A stretch of 64,000 nt of DNA from UBA6016 sp041915365 (GTDB taxonomy: Bacteria > Campylobacterota > Campylobacteria > Campylobacterales > UBA6016): assembly GCA_041915365.1 (NCBI GenBank), contig JAYSBP010000001.1:62001-126000 (forward strand), in the 5' to 3' direction. Under the pieces are notes generated by a model. It had not been told where the DNA came from. It was given only the letters and a program-made list of their open reading frames with translations, and did not search any database. Position numbers and translations under genes: made by a program. Positions 34,559 through 43,911 of this stretch are shown piece by piece. How positions within the stretch are numbered: position 1 is the first letter of the stretch; each line of letters opens with the position of its first letter.

Positions 34559-35192
34559 ACCCTCGAATGTTAATCACAAGCCCGTCATCTAGTTTTTTGC
34601 GGAGATTGTTTATTTGCACTCTGATGTTTGTCGGGTCAACGTCCTCACCCCAAACATAGCTCTGAAACTCCTCGATAGAAACGGCTCTGCCGATATTTTC
34701 TATGAGTAGCGCAATCACAAGTGCCTCTTTTTTTGTAAGCGGTACGTCGGTGTCACCTTTTTTTAATACCAGCTTCGCAACGTCAAATCTATATCCGCAA
34801 GGCAAAGCCAAAAAATCGTCATCCGTCTTTAGTATGTTTGATTTGTAAGCCTGCATAATCCGCAAATAAAGCTCTTTTAGCTGAAACGGCTTTCTAACAT
34901 AGTCGCAACAGCCAGCCTCATAGCTCTTTTCAAGCTGTTCCATATCCGTTATCGAGCTTATGAATATTACAGGTGTTTTTACACTCGTGCGTCGCAGTTC
35001 GGATAGCACGTCCATTCCGCTTTTTTTTGGAACTTTGATGTCAAGTAGCAATACGTCATAAGTTTTTGAGTACACGGCATTTAGGGCATCTTCGCCGTTT
35101 CTAAAATCATCAACAAAAAAGCCCATATCTGCTAGATACTCTTTGATACTCATTCTAAATGAGTACTCATCTTCTAAAAGCAATATATTCAT
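34533..35192 (-). CDS. OmpR-family response regulator
   Basis: A 219-residue two-domain regulator: receiver (1-120) with D51 as phospho-acceptor, acidic pocket E7/D8 and K101-region KP, then a winged-helix DNA-binding domain (about 130-219) ending RGFGYKI. It overlaps the kinase gene downstream and the Cache gene upstream (ATGA), so the three are translated as one unit. Confidence 0.92.
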   Translation of the reverse strand: MNILLLEDEYSFRMSIKEYLADMGFFVDDFRNGEDALNAVYSKTYDVLLLDIKVPKKSGMDVLSELRRTSVKTPVIFISSITDMEQLEKSYEAGCCDYVRKPFQLKELYLRIMQAYKSNILKTDDDFLALPCGYRFDVAKLVLKKGDTDVPLTKKEALVIALLIENIGRAVSIEEFQSYVWGEDVDPTNIRVQINNLRKKLDDGLVINIRGFGYKIDKA

Positions 35193-36271
35193 CTGACTTC
35201 ACCTTTTTTTATCTCTATCTTGTCACCATAAAGCACCATATTTTCAAGCTCAGATTTACTCATATTTTTAATCTTCATCTTTTTTTCTTCAAACTCGTCT
35301 ATTTTTTTTAACTCCTGATTGGCGTTTGAGGCTATTTTTGCTTTTGTCTTATAATCTGCAGATAGACCGTCCCCAACGCCTGAGGCAAAAAAAGAACTGC
35401 CGCCGTTTGACTTTAGAAACGTAATCGCTACGGATTTTGGTATCGCCACAACGAAAAACCCCAGTCTCTCTCCATTAATATCCCGTAGCGGCTCAAAAGA
35501 TAGAAAATAGCTATCGGTAAAGGATTTTTTGCCGCCTATCATGGAATATATATTCTCTTTTTTTAGCTCCTCATAAAGCTCTTCGTCGTACTCTCTATGG
35601 CATATAACAAAATCACCGAGCGTAGGATAATCCCTCATCCACTCCGCAACATCTAAATGTGTTTTATCCATTAGAACAAATAGTGAAATTTGACGCTTTT
35701 TTAGATTTTGCAAAGCGTCGTCAAAGTTTTTGATAATCTCCAAGGAGCCGACATATCTATCGCCCAGCTTGACAGGGGCTATTGACTTGATATTGAGCTT
35801 TTTGCCAAGCTCGATGGAAGCGAACGGCCTTTTATTGTCTCTTACATACACAAGCCCCTTTCTAAAGCTCCCTAGTGACGAGCCGTAATCGCTTTTATCC
35901 CAACTCCTCAAAAACACTTTCAAATCAGCAGTATGCAGCTGAACCCAAAATTTATTCGTCTCTCCATAGTTCTCAAACTGGCTCAAAACGGTATCTATGA
36001 TATATGACGCCTTCACCCTATCGCCGCTATCGAGTGACTTTGCAAGTAGCTCATTGCTAGCTACGGCTAACGCCAATGACGTAGTCTGCCCCATCTGGGT
36101 CGCCATCTCCGTTCTAACGGTCTCCGAAAGTGCGTCGCTTAGCCTTGCTAACATATTGTTTTCCATTTTTTCGCCGAAAAATACAAGCAAAAAAGCAGTG
36201 AGCAATATCGCAAAGCCAAAAACAGCGATAAATATTTTTTTCACGCCTAGTTTTACGAAGAGTTTTTTCAT
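35189..36271 (-). CDS. Membrane-anchored double Cache protein without output domain
   Basis: A 360-residue protein with one N-terminal membrane helix (about 12-32) and a double Cache-type periplasmic domain (about 40-280; FWVQLHTADLKVFLRSWD, APVKLGDRYVGSLEI and SYFLSFEPLRDINGERLGFFVV are typical blocks). There is no second membrane helix and no HAMP, kinase or chemoreceptor module; the last 70 residues are charged and helical. First gene of the operon, so it is probably a periplasmic co-sensor handing ligand status to the kinase. The start ATG is fixed by a -10 box seven bases upstream. Confidence 0.8.
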   Translation of the reverse strand: MKKLFVKLGVKKIFIAVFGFAILLTAFLLVFFGEKMENNMLARLSDALSETVRTEMATQMGQTTSLALAVASNELLAKSLDSGDRVKASYIIDTVLSQFENYGETNKFWVQLHTADLKVFLRSWDKSDYGSSLGSFRKGLVYVRDNKRPFASIELGKKLNIKSIAPVKLGDRYVGSLEIIKNFDDALQNLKKRQISLFVLMDKTHLDVAEWMRDYPTLGDFVICHREYDEELYEELKKENIYSMIGGKKSFTDSYFLSFEPLRDINGERLGFFVVAIPKSVAITFLKSNGGSSFFASGVGDGLSADYKTKAKIASNANQELKKIDEFEEKKMKIKNMSKSELENMVLYGDKIEIKKGEVR

Positions 36272-36276
36272 AGCGG

Positions 36277-36288
36277 CGATTATAATCG
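36277..36288 (-). promoter_or_regulatory. Palindromic -10 of the Cache operon, probably leaderless
   Basis: CGATTATAATCG is a perfect 12-bp palindrome. On the minus strand its TATAAT (36284-36279) ends seven bases before the Cache gene ATG, predicting a leaderless transcript. On the plus strand the same box faces tamA. Confidence 0.5.
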
Positions 36289-36305
36289 TGTAAACCTTTT
36301 TTGGT

Positions 36306-36311
36306 TAGAAT
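36306..36311 (+). promoter_or_regulatory. Probable -10 of tamA-tamB
   Basis: TAGAAT preceded by TTGGT, 17 bases before the tamA ATG, with a GGA ribosome-binding motif between. Confidence 0.4.
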
Positions 36312-36328
36312 GAAGCCAAAAACGGAAT

Positions 36329-38053
36329 ATGAAAAACTATATTTTTTTGATTTTATTTTTCGTTTACTCCGCTTTTGCCGACGATGCGGCAATAAAACAG
36401 ATAAAGTTCGTAGGAAATGACGCATTTTTTACCACCGCTCTCAAAGAGGCCATAGGGGTCGAAGAAGAGAGATTCTACAAGTTTTGGAAAAAATCACCCA
36501 CATATACGCTAGATGATATAGAAGCTATGAAAGATGACGTAATAGAGTTTTATCGCTCAAAGGGATTTTTTAACGTCAGGGTCACAATCGAACAAAATAG
36601 CGACAATGTCATCTTTAGAATCTCGGAATACAAGCGGATGAAAGTCGCATCCGTAGATATGGATTCTCCTTTTTATATTAAAAATCTAATAGCCTTGAGA
36701 CCTGGGGATTTTTTTGATGCGGATTTGTTCGTAAAAAGCAAAGAAAACATCAATAAATATCTAGGTGAAAACGGTATGCCAAAAGCGAAGCTAAACGCAA
36801 AAGCATACATAGATATAGAAAAATACGAAGCTAGACTTGATTTTAACATCTCCCAAACGCAAAAGCTAAAATTCGGCAACGTAACGACAAATAAGATAGA
36901 TAGCATAGGCGATGAGTACATAAAAGATAAGCTTCGCTTCAAAGAGGGAGAGGCGTACGACACCAAAAAAATAGATGAAAGCTACAAAAATCTATACGCC
37001 ACCGGCGTTTTTGAGAGCGTAAATATCAAACCGGAGCTAGACACAGACGGCGATAGCGTACCTATGGACGTTAATGTGACACTAGGCAAGCAAAGAAGCT
37101 TTAAGGTCGGCGTTGGCTATGACACGGACGAAGGAGCTAGACTAAAGGCTGGATGGCTGCATAGAAATTTTTACGGGAACCTCAATAGATTTGAGGCTAT
37201 AGCAGAGGTATCCGGCATCAGACAAAACGTCGGGGCAAAAATCAATATCCCAAAAGTGTTTGGATTTGAGCTTGAAGATATGGTGAAATACGAAAAAGTA
37301 AAATACCAAGGATATGAGGAAAAAATAGCCTCAAACGCCTTCAAATTTAAAATACCGTATAAAACAACAACGCACTATATCGGCGTTTTAACGGAGAGCG
37401 GTAAAGTAGAAGCCGACACTGAGAGCGAGGAGATAAAAAGCTCCGATTTTTTTATAAATGCATTGACATACGAATATACGATAGATAGAAGAGACTCGAT
37501 ACTGGACGCCAAAAAAGGTTTTTATATAGCGTGGAACGTCGAGTTTGCCGATAATGCACTGGGCTCCACAATCAACTACTTGAAGACAAATTTGGAGGCT
37601 AGAAAAATAGTCGGCTTTGACGACGGCTCTTACTTCCGTGATTTTTTGTTTGCCGCACGTGGAAATATAGGTACTATCAACGACTTCAGACAAAACGACA
37701 TCCCCGTATTCAAAAGATACTTTGCCGGCGGAAGCTTCTCAAACAGGGGATATGGATACAGAAAACTGGGAGAAAAAGATAACTACGGCAACAACATAGG
37801 CGGAAATAGCATAATAGACTACTCTCTTGAAGCACGCTATAAGACGACAAAATCATTGTGGGGAGTGCTATTTTTTGACTCCACCCTTCTGAACAAAAAC
37901 TCATTAGCATTTAACGGCGAGTACAAACCATCGGTCGGTATGGGTATCAGATATGACACTATTATAGGTCCGGTCCGTTTTGATATAGGCGTACCACTCA
38001 GAGAAGATAAGAGAGCTCCGGTATTTCACGTCAGCTTTGGACAAGCGTTTTGA
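36329..38053 (+). CDS. tamA: TamA, Omp85-family outer membrane assembly factor
   Basis: A 574-residue outer membrane protein with a signal peptide (MKNYIFLILFFVYSAFA), POTRA repeats from about 20 to 245, and a C-terminal 16-stranded barrel with the lid-lock type GGSFSNRGYGYR near residue 470. It ends VSFGQAF, an aromatic terminus. Its size (shorter than BamA) and the coupled tamB gene support TamA over BamA. It helps insert outer membrane proteins and has a role in envelope lipid balance with TamB. Confidence 0.88.
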   Translation: MKNYIFLILFFVYSAFADDAAIKQIKFVGNDAFFTTALKEAIGVEEERFYKFWKKSPTYTLDDIEAMKDDVIEFYRSKGFFNVRVTIEQNSDNVIFRISEYKRMKVASVDMDSPFYIKNLIALRPGDFFDADLFVKSKENINKYLGENGMPKAKLNAKAYIDIEKYEARLDFNISQTQKLKFGNVTTNKIDSIGDEYIKDKLRFKEGEAYDTKKIDESYKNLYATGVFESVNIKPELDTDGDSVPMDVNVTLGKQRSFKVGVGYDTDEGARLKAGWLHRNFYGNLNRFEAIAEVSGIRQNVGAKINIPKVFGFELEDMVKYEKVKYQGYEEKIASNAFKFKIPYKTTTHYIGVLTESGKVEADTESEEIKSSDFFINALTYEYTIDRRDSILDAKKGFYIAWNVEFADNALGSTINYLKTNLEARKIVGFDDGSYFRDFLFAARGNIGTINDFRQNDIPVFKRYFAGGSFSNRGYGYRKLGEKDNYGNNIGGNSIIDYSLEARYKTTKSLWGVLFFDSTLLNKNSLAFNGEYKPSVGMGIRYDTIIGPVRFDIGVPLREDKRAPVFHVSFGQAF

Positions 38054-41000
38054 GAGCTATATTTGAAGCAAGCTACAGAAGTTTTTACTACCTTATCATA
38101 GGGATTTTATGGGGGGTTGCCATAGTATTTGCAACTCTTCAAAGTGGCCTTGTAATAGAGTTTGCGGCAAAAAATATACTCCCAAAATACGGCGTAACGA
38201 TACAATCGGCAAGCGGTGGACTACTAAGCGGTATAGAGCTAAGAGGGGTTAAATACGACAAACTACTTAGCGCCTCAGAGATAAGATTTCGTTTTGACCC
38301 TCTCTCTTTTGCAAATGAACAGCTAAAACTCTCATATCTGGATATAAAAGAGCTTCGACTTGATGAAAAAGAGCTCGAAAAACTGCTAAAAAACAAAACA
38401 AAAAGCGAAAAGCCTGAGTTTTTTAAATCTATAGTCATAGAACAGCTTTCGCTCACAATGGGGGAGATAGGGTACAAAGACATAAAAGCCATATCTACAA
38501 AAATCAACTCAGATTATTTGTATTACGACTTTGAAAAAATATACGCCAACCTAGACTCTGAGCTAAAAACAAACATTCTCGATGTGAAAATCCACGGCGA
38601 AGTTTTGGACGGCAATTACTCGTTTAGAGGCTCTCTAAAACCAAACGGCTCAAAATACATAAACAACCTCGTGGGCGACGTTGATTTTGATTTTAACGCC
38701 CTGAGCGAGACCGACTTTCTCATAAGAGGCGATGACGAGAAGCTATATGCGAAAGCGCATTTTGTCAACACCGGAAAAATATACAAATACACTGTCGACG
38801 CAAAAATAAACGACGTACTTAGCGAGATGAATATGAATCTCAAAGATATGTCTTTTCGCATAGACTCAAAAGGCGAGCTTGCTTGTAGATACGGGGTTGT
38901 AGACTCTGATTTTAGCGTCGTTTATGACGGCAACAAAACCGTGTATTTCGGGAAAGGTAGGGCAAAAAAATTCACATACATACCTCTTGGCGTATTTGAA
39001 AAATCAATAAAAATCAAAGAGGCAATCAACAAGGATATTAGCTTTTCTGGCGATGTTCACAAGGTAGAGGTGAAAGCATCAAACATCATAAAAGCAACGC
39101 TTCTGGGCGAAAAATTTGACGTAGACTCCTCTCAGACTATAGTAAATTACGATATAGACAAAGAGCTTTTGGGTGTACGGACAAAGGCTAGGCTAAATAC
39201 GGCATACCTAAAAGGCGATGTCGATAACTTCGTCGAAGACGGCAAGGATGGGCTAAAGTACCACGGAACTCTCTCAAATCTAGCCGACATATCGCTACGC
39301 ATAGACAATGAGGCGTTCAAAAATGCTATAGCCTCGTACTCAGGCGACGATAACAAAATAAGCGTAAACGTCAAAACCGACGACGCAAACATCAACGTAA
39401 ACTCTCACGGATACAGTAGATACGACTTTGACGCTTCGCTTGCCGGAATAAAACCAATCATCGGCGGCAAGATAGATGCGCTCATAACAGCCAATGTCAA
39501 CGGCAAATATGAGTATTCAAAAGATGAAATTTCCGCAACCGCTAGGCTATCAGGTTCAAAAATATTCGGTCAAAACATAGAGGCAAAAGAAATTAGCTTC
39601 ACAAAAACGCCAAAATCACTTATAGTGCCAAAAACAACAATCAAAATAGGCGGCGTAGAGGCGACGCTGGAGGCGGCCACCAATAGCGGGGTACTGAGAG
39701 CCAGAGCCTCTACGGCCGGAGTCATAATAAAAGCGGATGGGCAAATAGACAAGGAGCTAGTCATATCAATGCACGGCGATAGCGCCGTCATTGCCGAGGA
39801 ATACGCCAAAATAACAGGGACAAAAAGACAAAACATAACAGGCAAATTCGACATCCTAAGCTCAATAACGAACGAACAGCAAGGGAGACACTTTAGCGTC
39901 ATAGGCAGCTCAAATCTTATGAAGATAGGCGATGAGTTTTTTGAGAATATCAGGGTGGCGGCAAACGGATCGCAAAATCAAGTAGTAATTCAAAATCTGG
40001 CGGCGGCTTTTCAAGGAAAGACATATAGACTTGATAATCCGACCGTAATAGACATAAAAGACGGTAAAGCCGTGTCAAGCGAGATAAAAATCAACAACAC
40101 GCTTCTTGGCTCTTTCGAATACAACAACAAACGTCTAAACGCAAAAGCAAAAATAACTAACTTTGCATACAGAGACTCAAATAAAATCTCATTTCTACTA
40201 GATGCAGACGTGGCGGCAGACTATGCAGATAGCAAGCTAAACGTAAATGCAGACGCACGCCTTAAGGATTTGAGGGTTGCATTTGAGTTAAAAAGCTCCA
40301 ATATCACAAAAGACAAAGACATCGTGATTTTGAAGCCAAAAAAAGTTGAGTTTGACGAAAAAAAATTCGACGAAAACATAGCTCTCCGTATAAACATCAC
40401 TACCACAAACAAAGCGATTTATAGGTCAAAAGAGGCGTATGCGCCAATATCGGTAAATATGCTCTACTACAAGGATTTCGGCGAAAAACCGATGATGCTA
40501 GGACTTGTCAAAACGGAGGGTGGGCATTATGATATGGAGGGCAAACGATTTTTGTTACAACCCGGAAGCATAGCACTTACTCCGGCAGAGCCAAACAATC
40601 CATACCTAAATCTGACGCTAAAGCACATCGACAAAGATACGCAAATATCGATATTCGTAAAAGGTTTTGCCTCCTCTCCAAAGCTAAGCTTTAGCTCCAA
40701 TCCATCGATGAGCGAAAAAGAGATAATCTCATATTTGCTTTTTGGAGTAGACCCCGATAGCGGTTTTTCCAGAGACTCCAACGACGCAAAATATTCCTCA
40801 AAAGCAATAGGCGCACTATCAAACGCCCTCTCAAGAGACCTTACGAAAGAGTTTGGAATCAAGCTCGACAAAGTAGAGATAAGCCCAACGGAGGTGACTG
40901 ACAAAACGGGCCGAACGACGCAAGCCACAAAAGTAGAGGTCGGCAAACGAGTCACAAAAGACCTTACGGTAACATACAAAAACGATATAGAAAGTAGCGT

Positions 41001-41094
41001 TGTTTTTGAATATCAAATAAATAAAAACGTGAGCGTAGAGAGCCAAGCGGGACGCAAAAGCTCAATAGACATATTCTATAAACAGGATTATTGA
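38050..41094 (+). CDS. tamB: TamB, AsmA-like translocation and assembly protein
   Basis: A 1014-residue periplasm-spanning protein with one N-terminal membrane anchor (about 13-32), a long beta-rich groove of repeats, and the C-terminal DUF490/TamB domain (about 790-1014) with LTPAEPNNPYLNLTL and SNPSMSEKEIISYLLFG. AsmA-like proteins form lipid-transport grooves between membranes. The start is TTG overlapping the tamA stop. It overlaps a small downstream gene. Confidence 0.88.
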   Translation: MRAIFEASYRSFYYLIIGILWGVAIVFATLQSGLVIEFAAKNILPKYGVTIQSASGGLLSGIELRGVKYDKLLSASEIRFRFDPLSFANEQLKLSYLDIKELRLDEKELEKLLKNKTKSEKPEFFKSIVIEQLSLTMGEIGYKDIKAISTKINSDYLYYDFEKIYANLDSELKTNILDVKIHGEVLDGNYSFRGSLKPNGSKYINNLVGDVDFDFNALSETDFLIRGDDEKLYAKAHFVNTGKIYKYTVDAKINDVLSEMNMNLKDMSFRIDSKGELACRYGVVDSDFSVVYDGNKTVYFGKGRAKKFTYIPLGVFEKSIKIKEAINKDISFSGDVHKVEVKASNIIKATLLGEKFDVDSSQTIVNYDIDKELLGVRTKARLNTAYLKGDVDNFVEDGKDGLKYHGTLSNLADISLRIDNEAFKNAIASYSGDDNKISVNVKTDDANINVNSHGYSRYDFDASLAGIKPIIGGKIDALITANVNGKYEYSKDEISATARLSGSKIFGQNIEAKEISFTKTPKSLIVPKTTIKIGGVEATLEAATNSGVLRARASTAGVIIKADGQIDKELVISMHGDSAVIAEEYAKITGTKRQNITGKFDILSSITNEQQGRHFSVIGSSNLMKIGDEFFENIRVAANGSQNQVVIQNLAAAFQGKTYRLDNPTVIDIKDGKAVSSEIKINNTLLGSFEYNNKRLNAKAKITNFAYRDSNKISFLLDADVAADYADSKLNVNADARLKDLRVAFELKSSNITKDKDIVILKPKKVEFDEKKFDENIALRINITTTNKAIYRSKEAYAPISVNMLYYKDFGEKPMMLGLVKTEGGHYDMEGKRFLLQPGSIALTPAEPNNPYLNLTLKHIDKDTQISIFVKGFASSPKLSFSSNPSMSEKEIISYLLFGVDPDSGFSRDSNDAKYSSKAIGALSNALSRDLTKEFGIKLDKVEISPTEVTDKTGRTTQATKVEVGKRVTKDLTVTYKNDIESSVVFEYQINKNVSVESQAGRKSSIDIFYKQDY

Positions 41095-41219
41095 TGAATA
41101 CGAACAAGGAAAAATGTGAGCCAAAACCGCCTTGCTGCAACAAGAAAAAAGCGATAATAATGGGAGCGGCGATGTCTCTTCTTATTTTCGCCTTTTCGGT
41201 ATATTTTGACTTGTATTAA
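41094..41219 (+). CDS. Small Cys-rich membrane protein (41 aa)
   Basis: ATG overlaps the tamB stop (ATGA) and TAA lies at 41217-41219. The product has a hydrophilic N-terminus with three cysteines (KCEPKPPCCNKKK, about residues 7-19), then one membrane helix of about 20 residues (IIMGAAMSLL onward) ending in DLY. The coupling to tamB and the good amphipathic layout support a real gene. It overlaps the convergent aldo/keto reductase by four bases. No family recognised; cysteines next to the membrane could bind metal or be acylated. Confidence 0.6.
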   Translation: MNTNKEKCEPKPPCCNKKKAIIMGAAMSLLIFAFSVYFDLY

Positions 41220-42238
41220 CCCATAGGATATAGTACTTCTGAGTGAGCCGCATCGAGCGACCTCATTACATCTTTTGAGACGACCATATCAGCCGAAGCG
41301 AAAATATCTTTTAGTTGTTCTTTTTTGGTTACGCCAAATATCGACGAACCTAGAAACTCAAATGACAAGCTCCACGCCATAGCCAACGTAACGGGATTTA
41401 TCCCCGCATTTTTTGCAATCTCTACATATTTTCCGGTTAGTTCCACTGAGCGGCTACCGGCAAATCTTGCGGCTTGTGCTTTCATTCTAGCGTCAGGCAT
41501 CGCCGCATACACGCCATATCTAGCGTCACTTGGCAACCCGTTTTGGTATTTGCCGCTTAGTACGCCACCGGCCAAAGGAGAGTATGCCAAAAGCGATACT
41601 TGCTCTTTTGTGCACACATGACCCAGCTCATCCAAAAATCTTCTATTTAACATCGAAAAGTTGTTTTGAATAGTCTCAAAACGGGCAAGCTTTTCGTATT
41701 TTGAAGCGCTGAGCGCTTTTGTAAGTCCATACGCCGTATCGTTGGACGTACCTATGTATCTTACCTTGCCGCTTTGCACCAGTCTATCAAAAGCCGCAAG
41801 CGACTCTTCTATCGGCACTACCGTATCCGGCCAGTGCATCTGATAGAGGTCTATATAATCCACACCAAGCCTTTTTAGACTCCCCTCCACCGCTCTTTCG
41901 ATATGAAATCTATCTATTGCGGTAAGGCCGTGACGTATCGGCGGAACAAACCATCCGTTTGCAGCCCCTGCGACCTTAGTTGCCAGTATCAACGCATCTC
42001 TTGGAATAGCTCTATCCTTTAGCCATTCGCCGACTATCAGCTCTGTATCGCCTGCATATTTCGCATCTGGCGGCACAGGATATATCTCCGCAGTGTCAAA
42101 AAAGTTTATACCCTCATCCCATGCGGCGTCCATTATCTCAAACGCCGCTTTTTTATCTACCGAAAACCCGAAGGTCATCGTACCCAGACAAAGCCTAGAG
42201 ACTCTGAGCCCGCTCTTGCCCAAATAATTATATTTCAT
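41216..42238 (-). CDS. Aldo/keto reductase (Tas/YajO-like)
   Basis: A 340-residue NADPH-dependent oxidoreductase of the TIM-barrel AKR family. It has the catalytic tetrad Asp and Tyr (NFFDTAEIYP), Lys (LATKVAG) and His (MHWPD), plus GTSNDTAYG and LAYSPLAGGVLSGKY typical of the E. coli Tas/YajO branch. Physiological substrate unknown. Its start overlaps the AmrS gene end by four bases, so they are co-transcribed. Confidence 0.9.
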   Translation of the reverse strand: MKYNYLGKSGLRVSRLCLGTMTFGFSVDKKAAFEIMDAAWDEGINFFDTAEIYPVPPDAKYAGDTELIVGEWLKDRAIPRDALILATKVAGAANGWFVPPIRHGLTAIDRFHIERAVEGSLKRLGVDYIDLYQMHWPDTVVPIEESLAAFDRLVQSGKVRYIGTSNDTAYGLTKALSASKYEKLARFETIQNNFSMLNRRFLDELGHVCTKEQVSLLAYSPLAGGVLSGKYQNGLPSDARYGVYAAMPDARMKAQAARFAGSRSVELTGKYVEIAKNAGINPVTLAMAWSLSFEFLGSSIFGVTKKEQLKDIFASADMVVSKDVMRSLDAAHSEVLYPMG

Positions 42239-43257
42239 TCAAAAACTCCTTTTAATTTATACCCACATCTAGGGCACGCTCCACCATCCTCCAGATGATT
42301 TTTTACTTTTTCTCCAAGATAGCCGTTTCGCTCAATCAGCAGCTCACCGCAAGCGGCACAATAAGTGTTTTGTCTCTCATCGTCAAGCACATTTCCGACA
42401 TACACATGTCTTAGATTTAGAGACTTTGCTATCTCATAAGCCCTGTTTAGCGTCTCGTGCGGCGTCGGCGGCACATCTTTCATCTTGTAGTCGCCGTGAA
42501 ATGCACTAAAGTGAATAGGCACCTCTATCCCCATACTTTTTACGAATTTGCAAATATCCTCTATCTCTTTATCGGAGTCGTTGCGTCCTGGAATAAGAAG
42601 CGTCGTTATCTCTACCCATATTTTATTTTTGATAGCGTTTTCCACGCATTCGAGCACAGGCTTTAGCCTTGCCCCGCAAAGCTCTTTGTAAAACTCGTCG
42701 TTAAAAGACTTGATGTCGATATTCATGGCATCCAGCAGTCCCGTACTTAGCTCAATGGTCTTTTTGCTCTCATATCCGCTCGTCACAAATACTGTCTTAA
42801 TCCCCTCCTCTTTGGCAAGCTTCATCACATCATAGGCGTACTCGAAATATATGACCGGCTCGTTGTAGGTAAAGGCGATGGACGGGATATTTCTCTCTTT
42901 CGTCATAGTTACCAGCTCTTTAGGGCTTACATATCTTCCTATCACCTCGCCGCCGTGCTCTTTTGGGTATTGGCTAAGCTCATAGTTTTGGCAGAACGCG
43001 CAGGAGAAGTTACACCCGACCGTGCCGACAGATAGTATCTGCGTATTTGGGAGGAAATGATAAAGTGGTTTTTTCTCCACGGGGTCTATATTGATGGCGT
43101 TCAAAAGGCCATACACTTTGAGGTTTAGCTCACCGCCAAATACTTTGCGAACACCGCATTTGCCGCTCTCGCCATCATCAAGGAGACAAAAATGAGCGCA
43201 AGCGTCACATCTTATTTTCCCACTATCAAGTTTTGTACTTAGCCACGCTTTGTTCAT
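42235..43257 (-). CDS. amrS: AmmeMemoRadiSam system radical SAM enzyme
   Basis: A 340-residue radical SAM protein with the CxxxCxxC cluster motif C82, C86, C89 (CNFSCAFC). An N-terminal zinc-like set C17, C20, C24, C34 (RCDACAHFC) and a C-terminal zinc ribbon (CAACGE, CPRCG) bracket the core, as in the AmrS family. The family usually goes with AMMECR1 and Memo partners; neither is in this window. The reaction is not established. Confidence 0.88.
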   Translation of the reverse strand: MNKAWLSTKLDSGKIRCDACAHFCLLDDGESGKCGVRKVFGGELNLKVYGLLNAINIDPVEKKPLYHFLPNTQILSVGTVGCNFSCAFCQNYELSQYPKEHGGEVIGRYVSPKELVTMTKERNIPSIAFTYNEPVIYFEYAYDVMKLAKEEGIKTVFVTSGYESKKTIELSTGLLDAMNIDIKSFNDEFYKELCGARLKPVLECVENAIKNKIWVEITTLLIPGRNDSDKEIEDICKFVKSMGIEVPIHFSAFHGDYKMKDVPPTPHETLNRAYEIAKSLNLRHVYVGNVLDDERQNTYCAACGELLIERNGYLGEKVKNHLEDGGACPRCGYKLKGVFE

Positions 43258-43275
43258 ACGCCTATCCTTAGGATT

Positions 43276-43911
43276 TTACCTAGTTAGCCTCTCTATAGCC
43301 TTTGCCGCAAGCGTAAGGCCAAAAGCCCCCGTCACACCGACGAAAGAGCCTTTCTCTTTGCATTTTGGTACTTCCGAGCTAAAAATCACTTTAAAATCAG
43401 GCTTATAATTTATCGCTTTTAGCTCGTCTCTTACCTTTTTGGCAAGTGCGTCACCATGCGTCTTCCAAAGCGAAATATACTCTATTTTTGTGGGGTCTAG
43501 CCTCTTTGCCGAACCCATCGAAGATATGAGCTTTTTGTGCGTCCGCCTTATGATGCCGACCTTGGCTTTTACGTCATCTATAGCGTCCAACACGATGTCG
43601 TACGGGGCAAAATCAAAGTTTTTGAGAAACTCCTCATCCACCCTAGCGTGTATCGGCGTCACACCTGGATATAACTGGGCTAGACGATGCACCTTCACCT
43701 CTCCTACGGCGTCCGAGCCTAGCTGACGGTTTTGGTTTGTTATGTCGTAAGTGTCGAAATCTACGATAGTGATGTCGCTAACTCCAGTGCGATACAAAGC
43801 GTCTAGGCAATGCCCGCCTACACCGCCTACGCCAAAGAGTAGCACTTTTTTTGTCCGCAATACCTCAAAATCATCTCCGAGCAGTATCCTGCATCTCGTA
43901 TATCTAGCCAA
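43276..43911 (-). CDS. tcdA: TcdA/ThiF-family tRNA threonylcarbamoyladenosine dehydratase
   Basis: E1-like enzyme that uses ATP to cyclise t6A to ct6A on tRNA. It shows FGVGGVGGHCLDAL (ATP-binding Gly loop), DFDTYDITNQNRQ and LDAIDDVKAK. The frame is open to ATG 43938, but TTG 43911 has GGAGG five bases upstream and gives the family-standard N-terminus (ARYTRCRILLG), so 211 residues is preferred. It overlaps surE by eight bases. A ThiF/MoeB homologue follows surE in C. jejuni too. Confidence 0.82.
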   Translation of the reverse strand: MARYTRCRILLGDDFEVLRTKKVLLFGVGGVGGHCLDALYRTGVSDITIVDFDTYDITNQNRQLGSDAVGEVKVHRLAQLYPGVTPIHARVDEEFLKNFDFAPYDIVLDAIDDVKAKVGIIRRTHKKLISSMGSAKRLDPTKIEYISLWKTHGDALAKKVRDELKAINYKPDFKVIFSSEVPKCKEKGSFVGVTGAFGLTLAAKAIERLTR

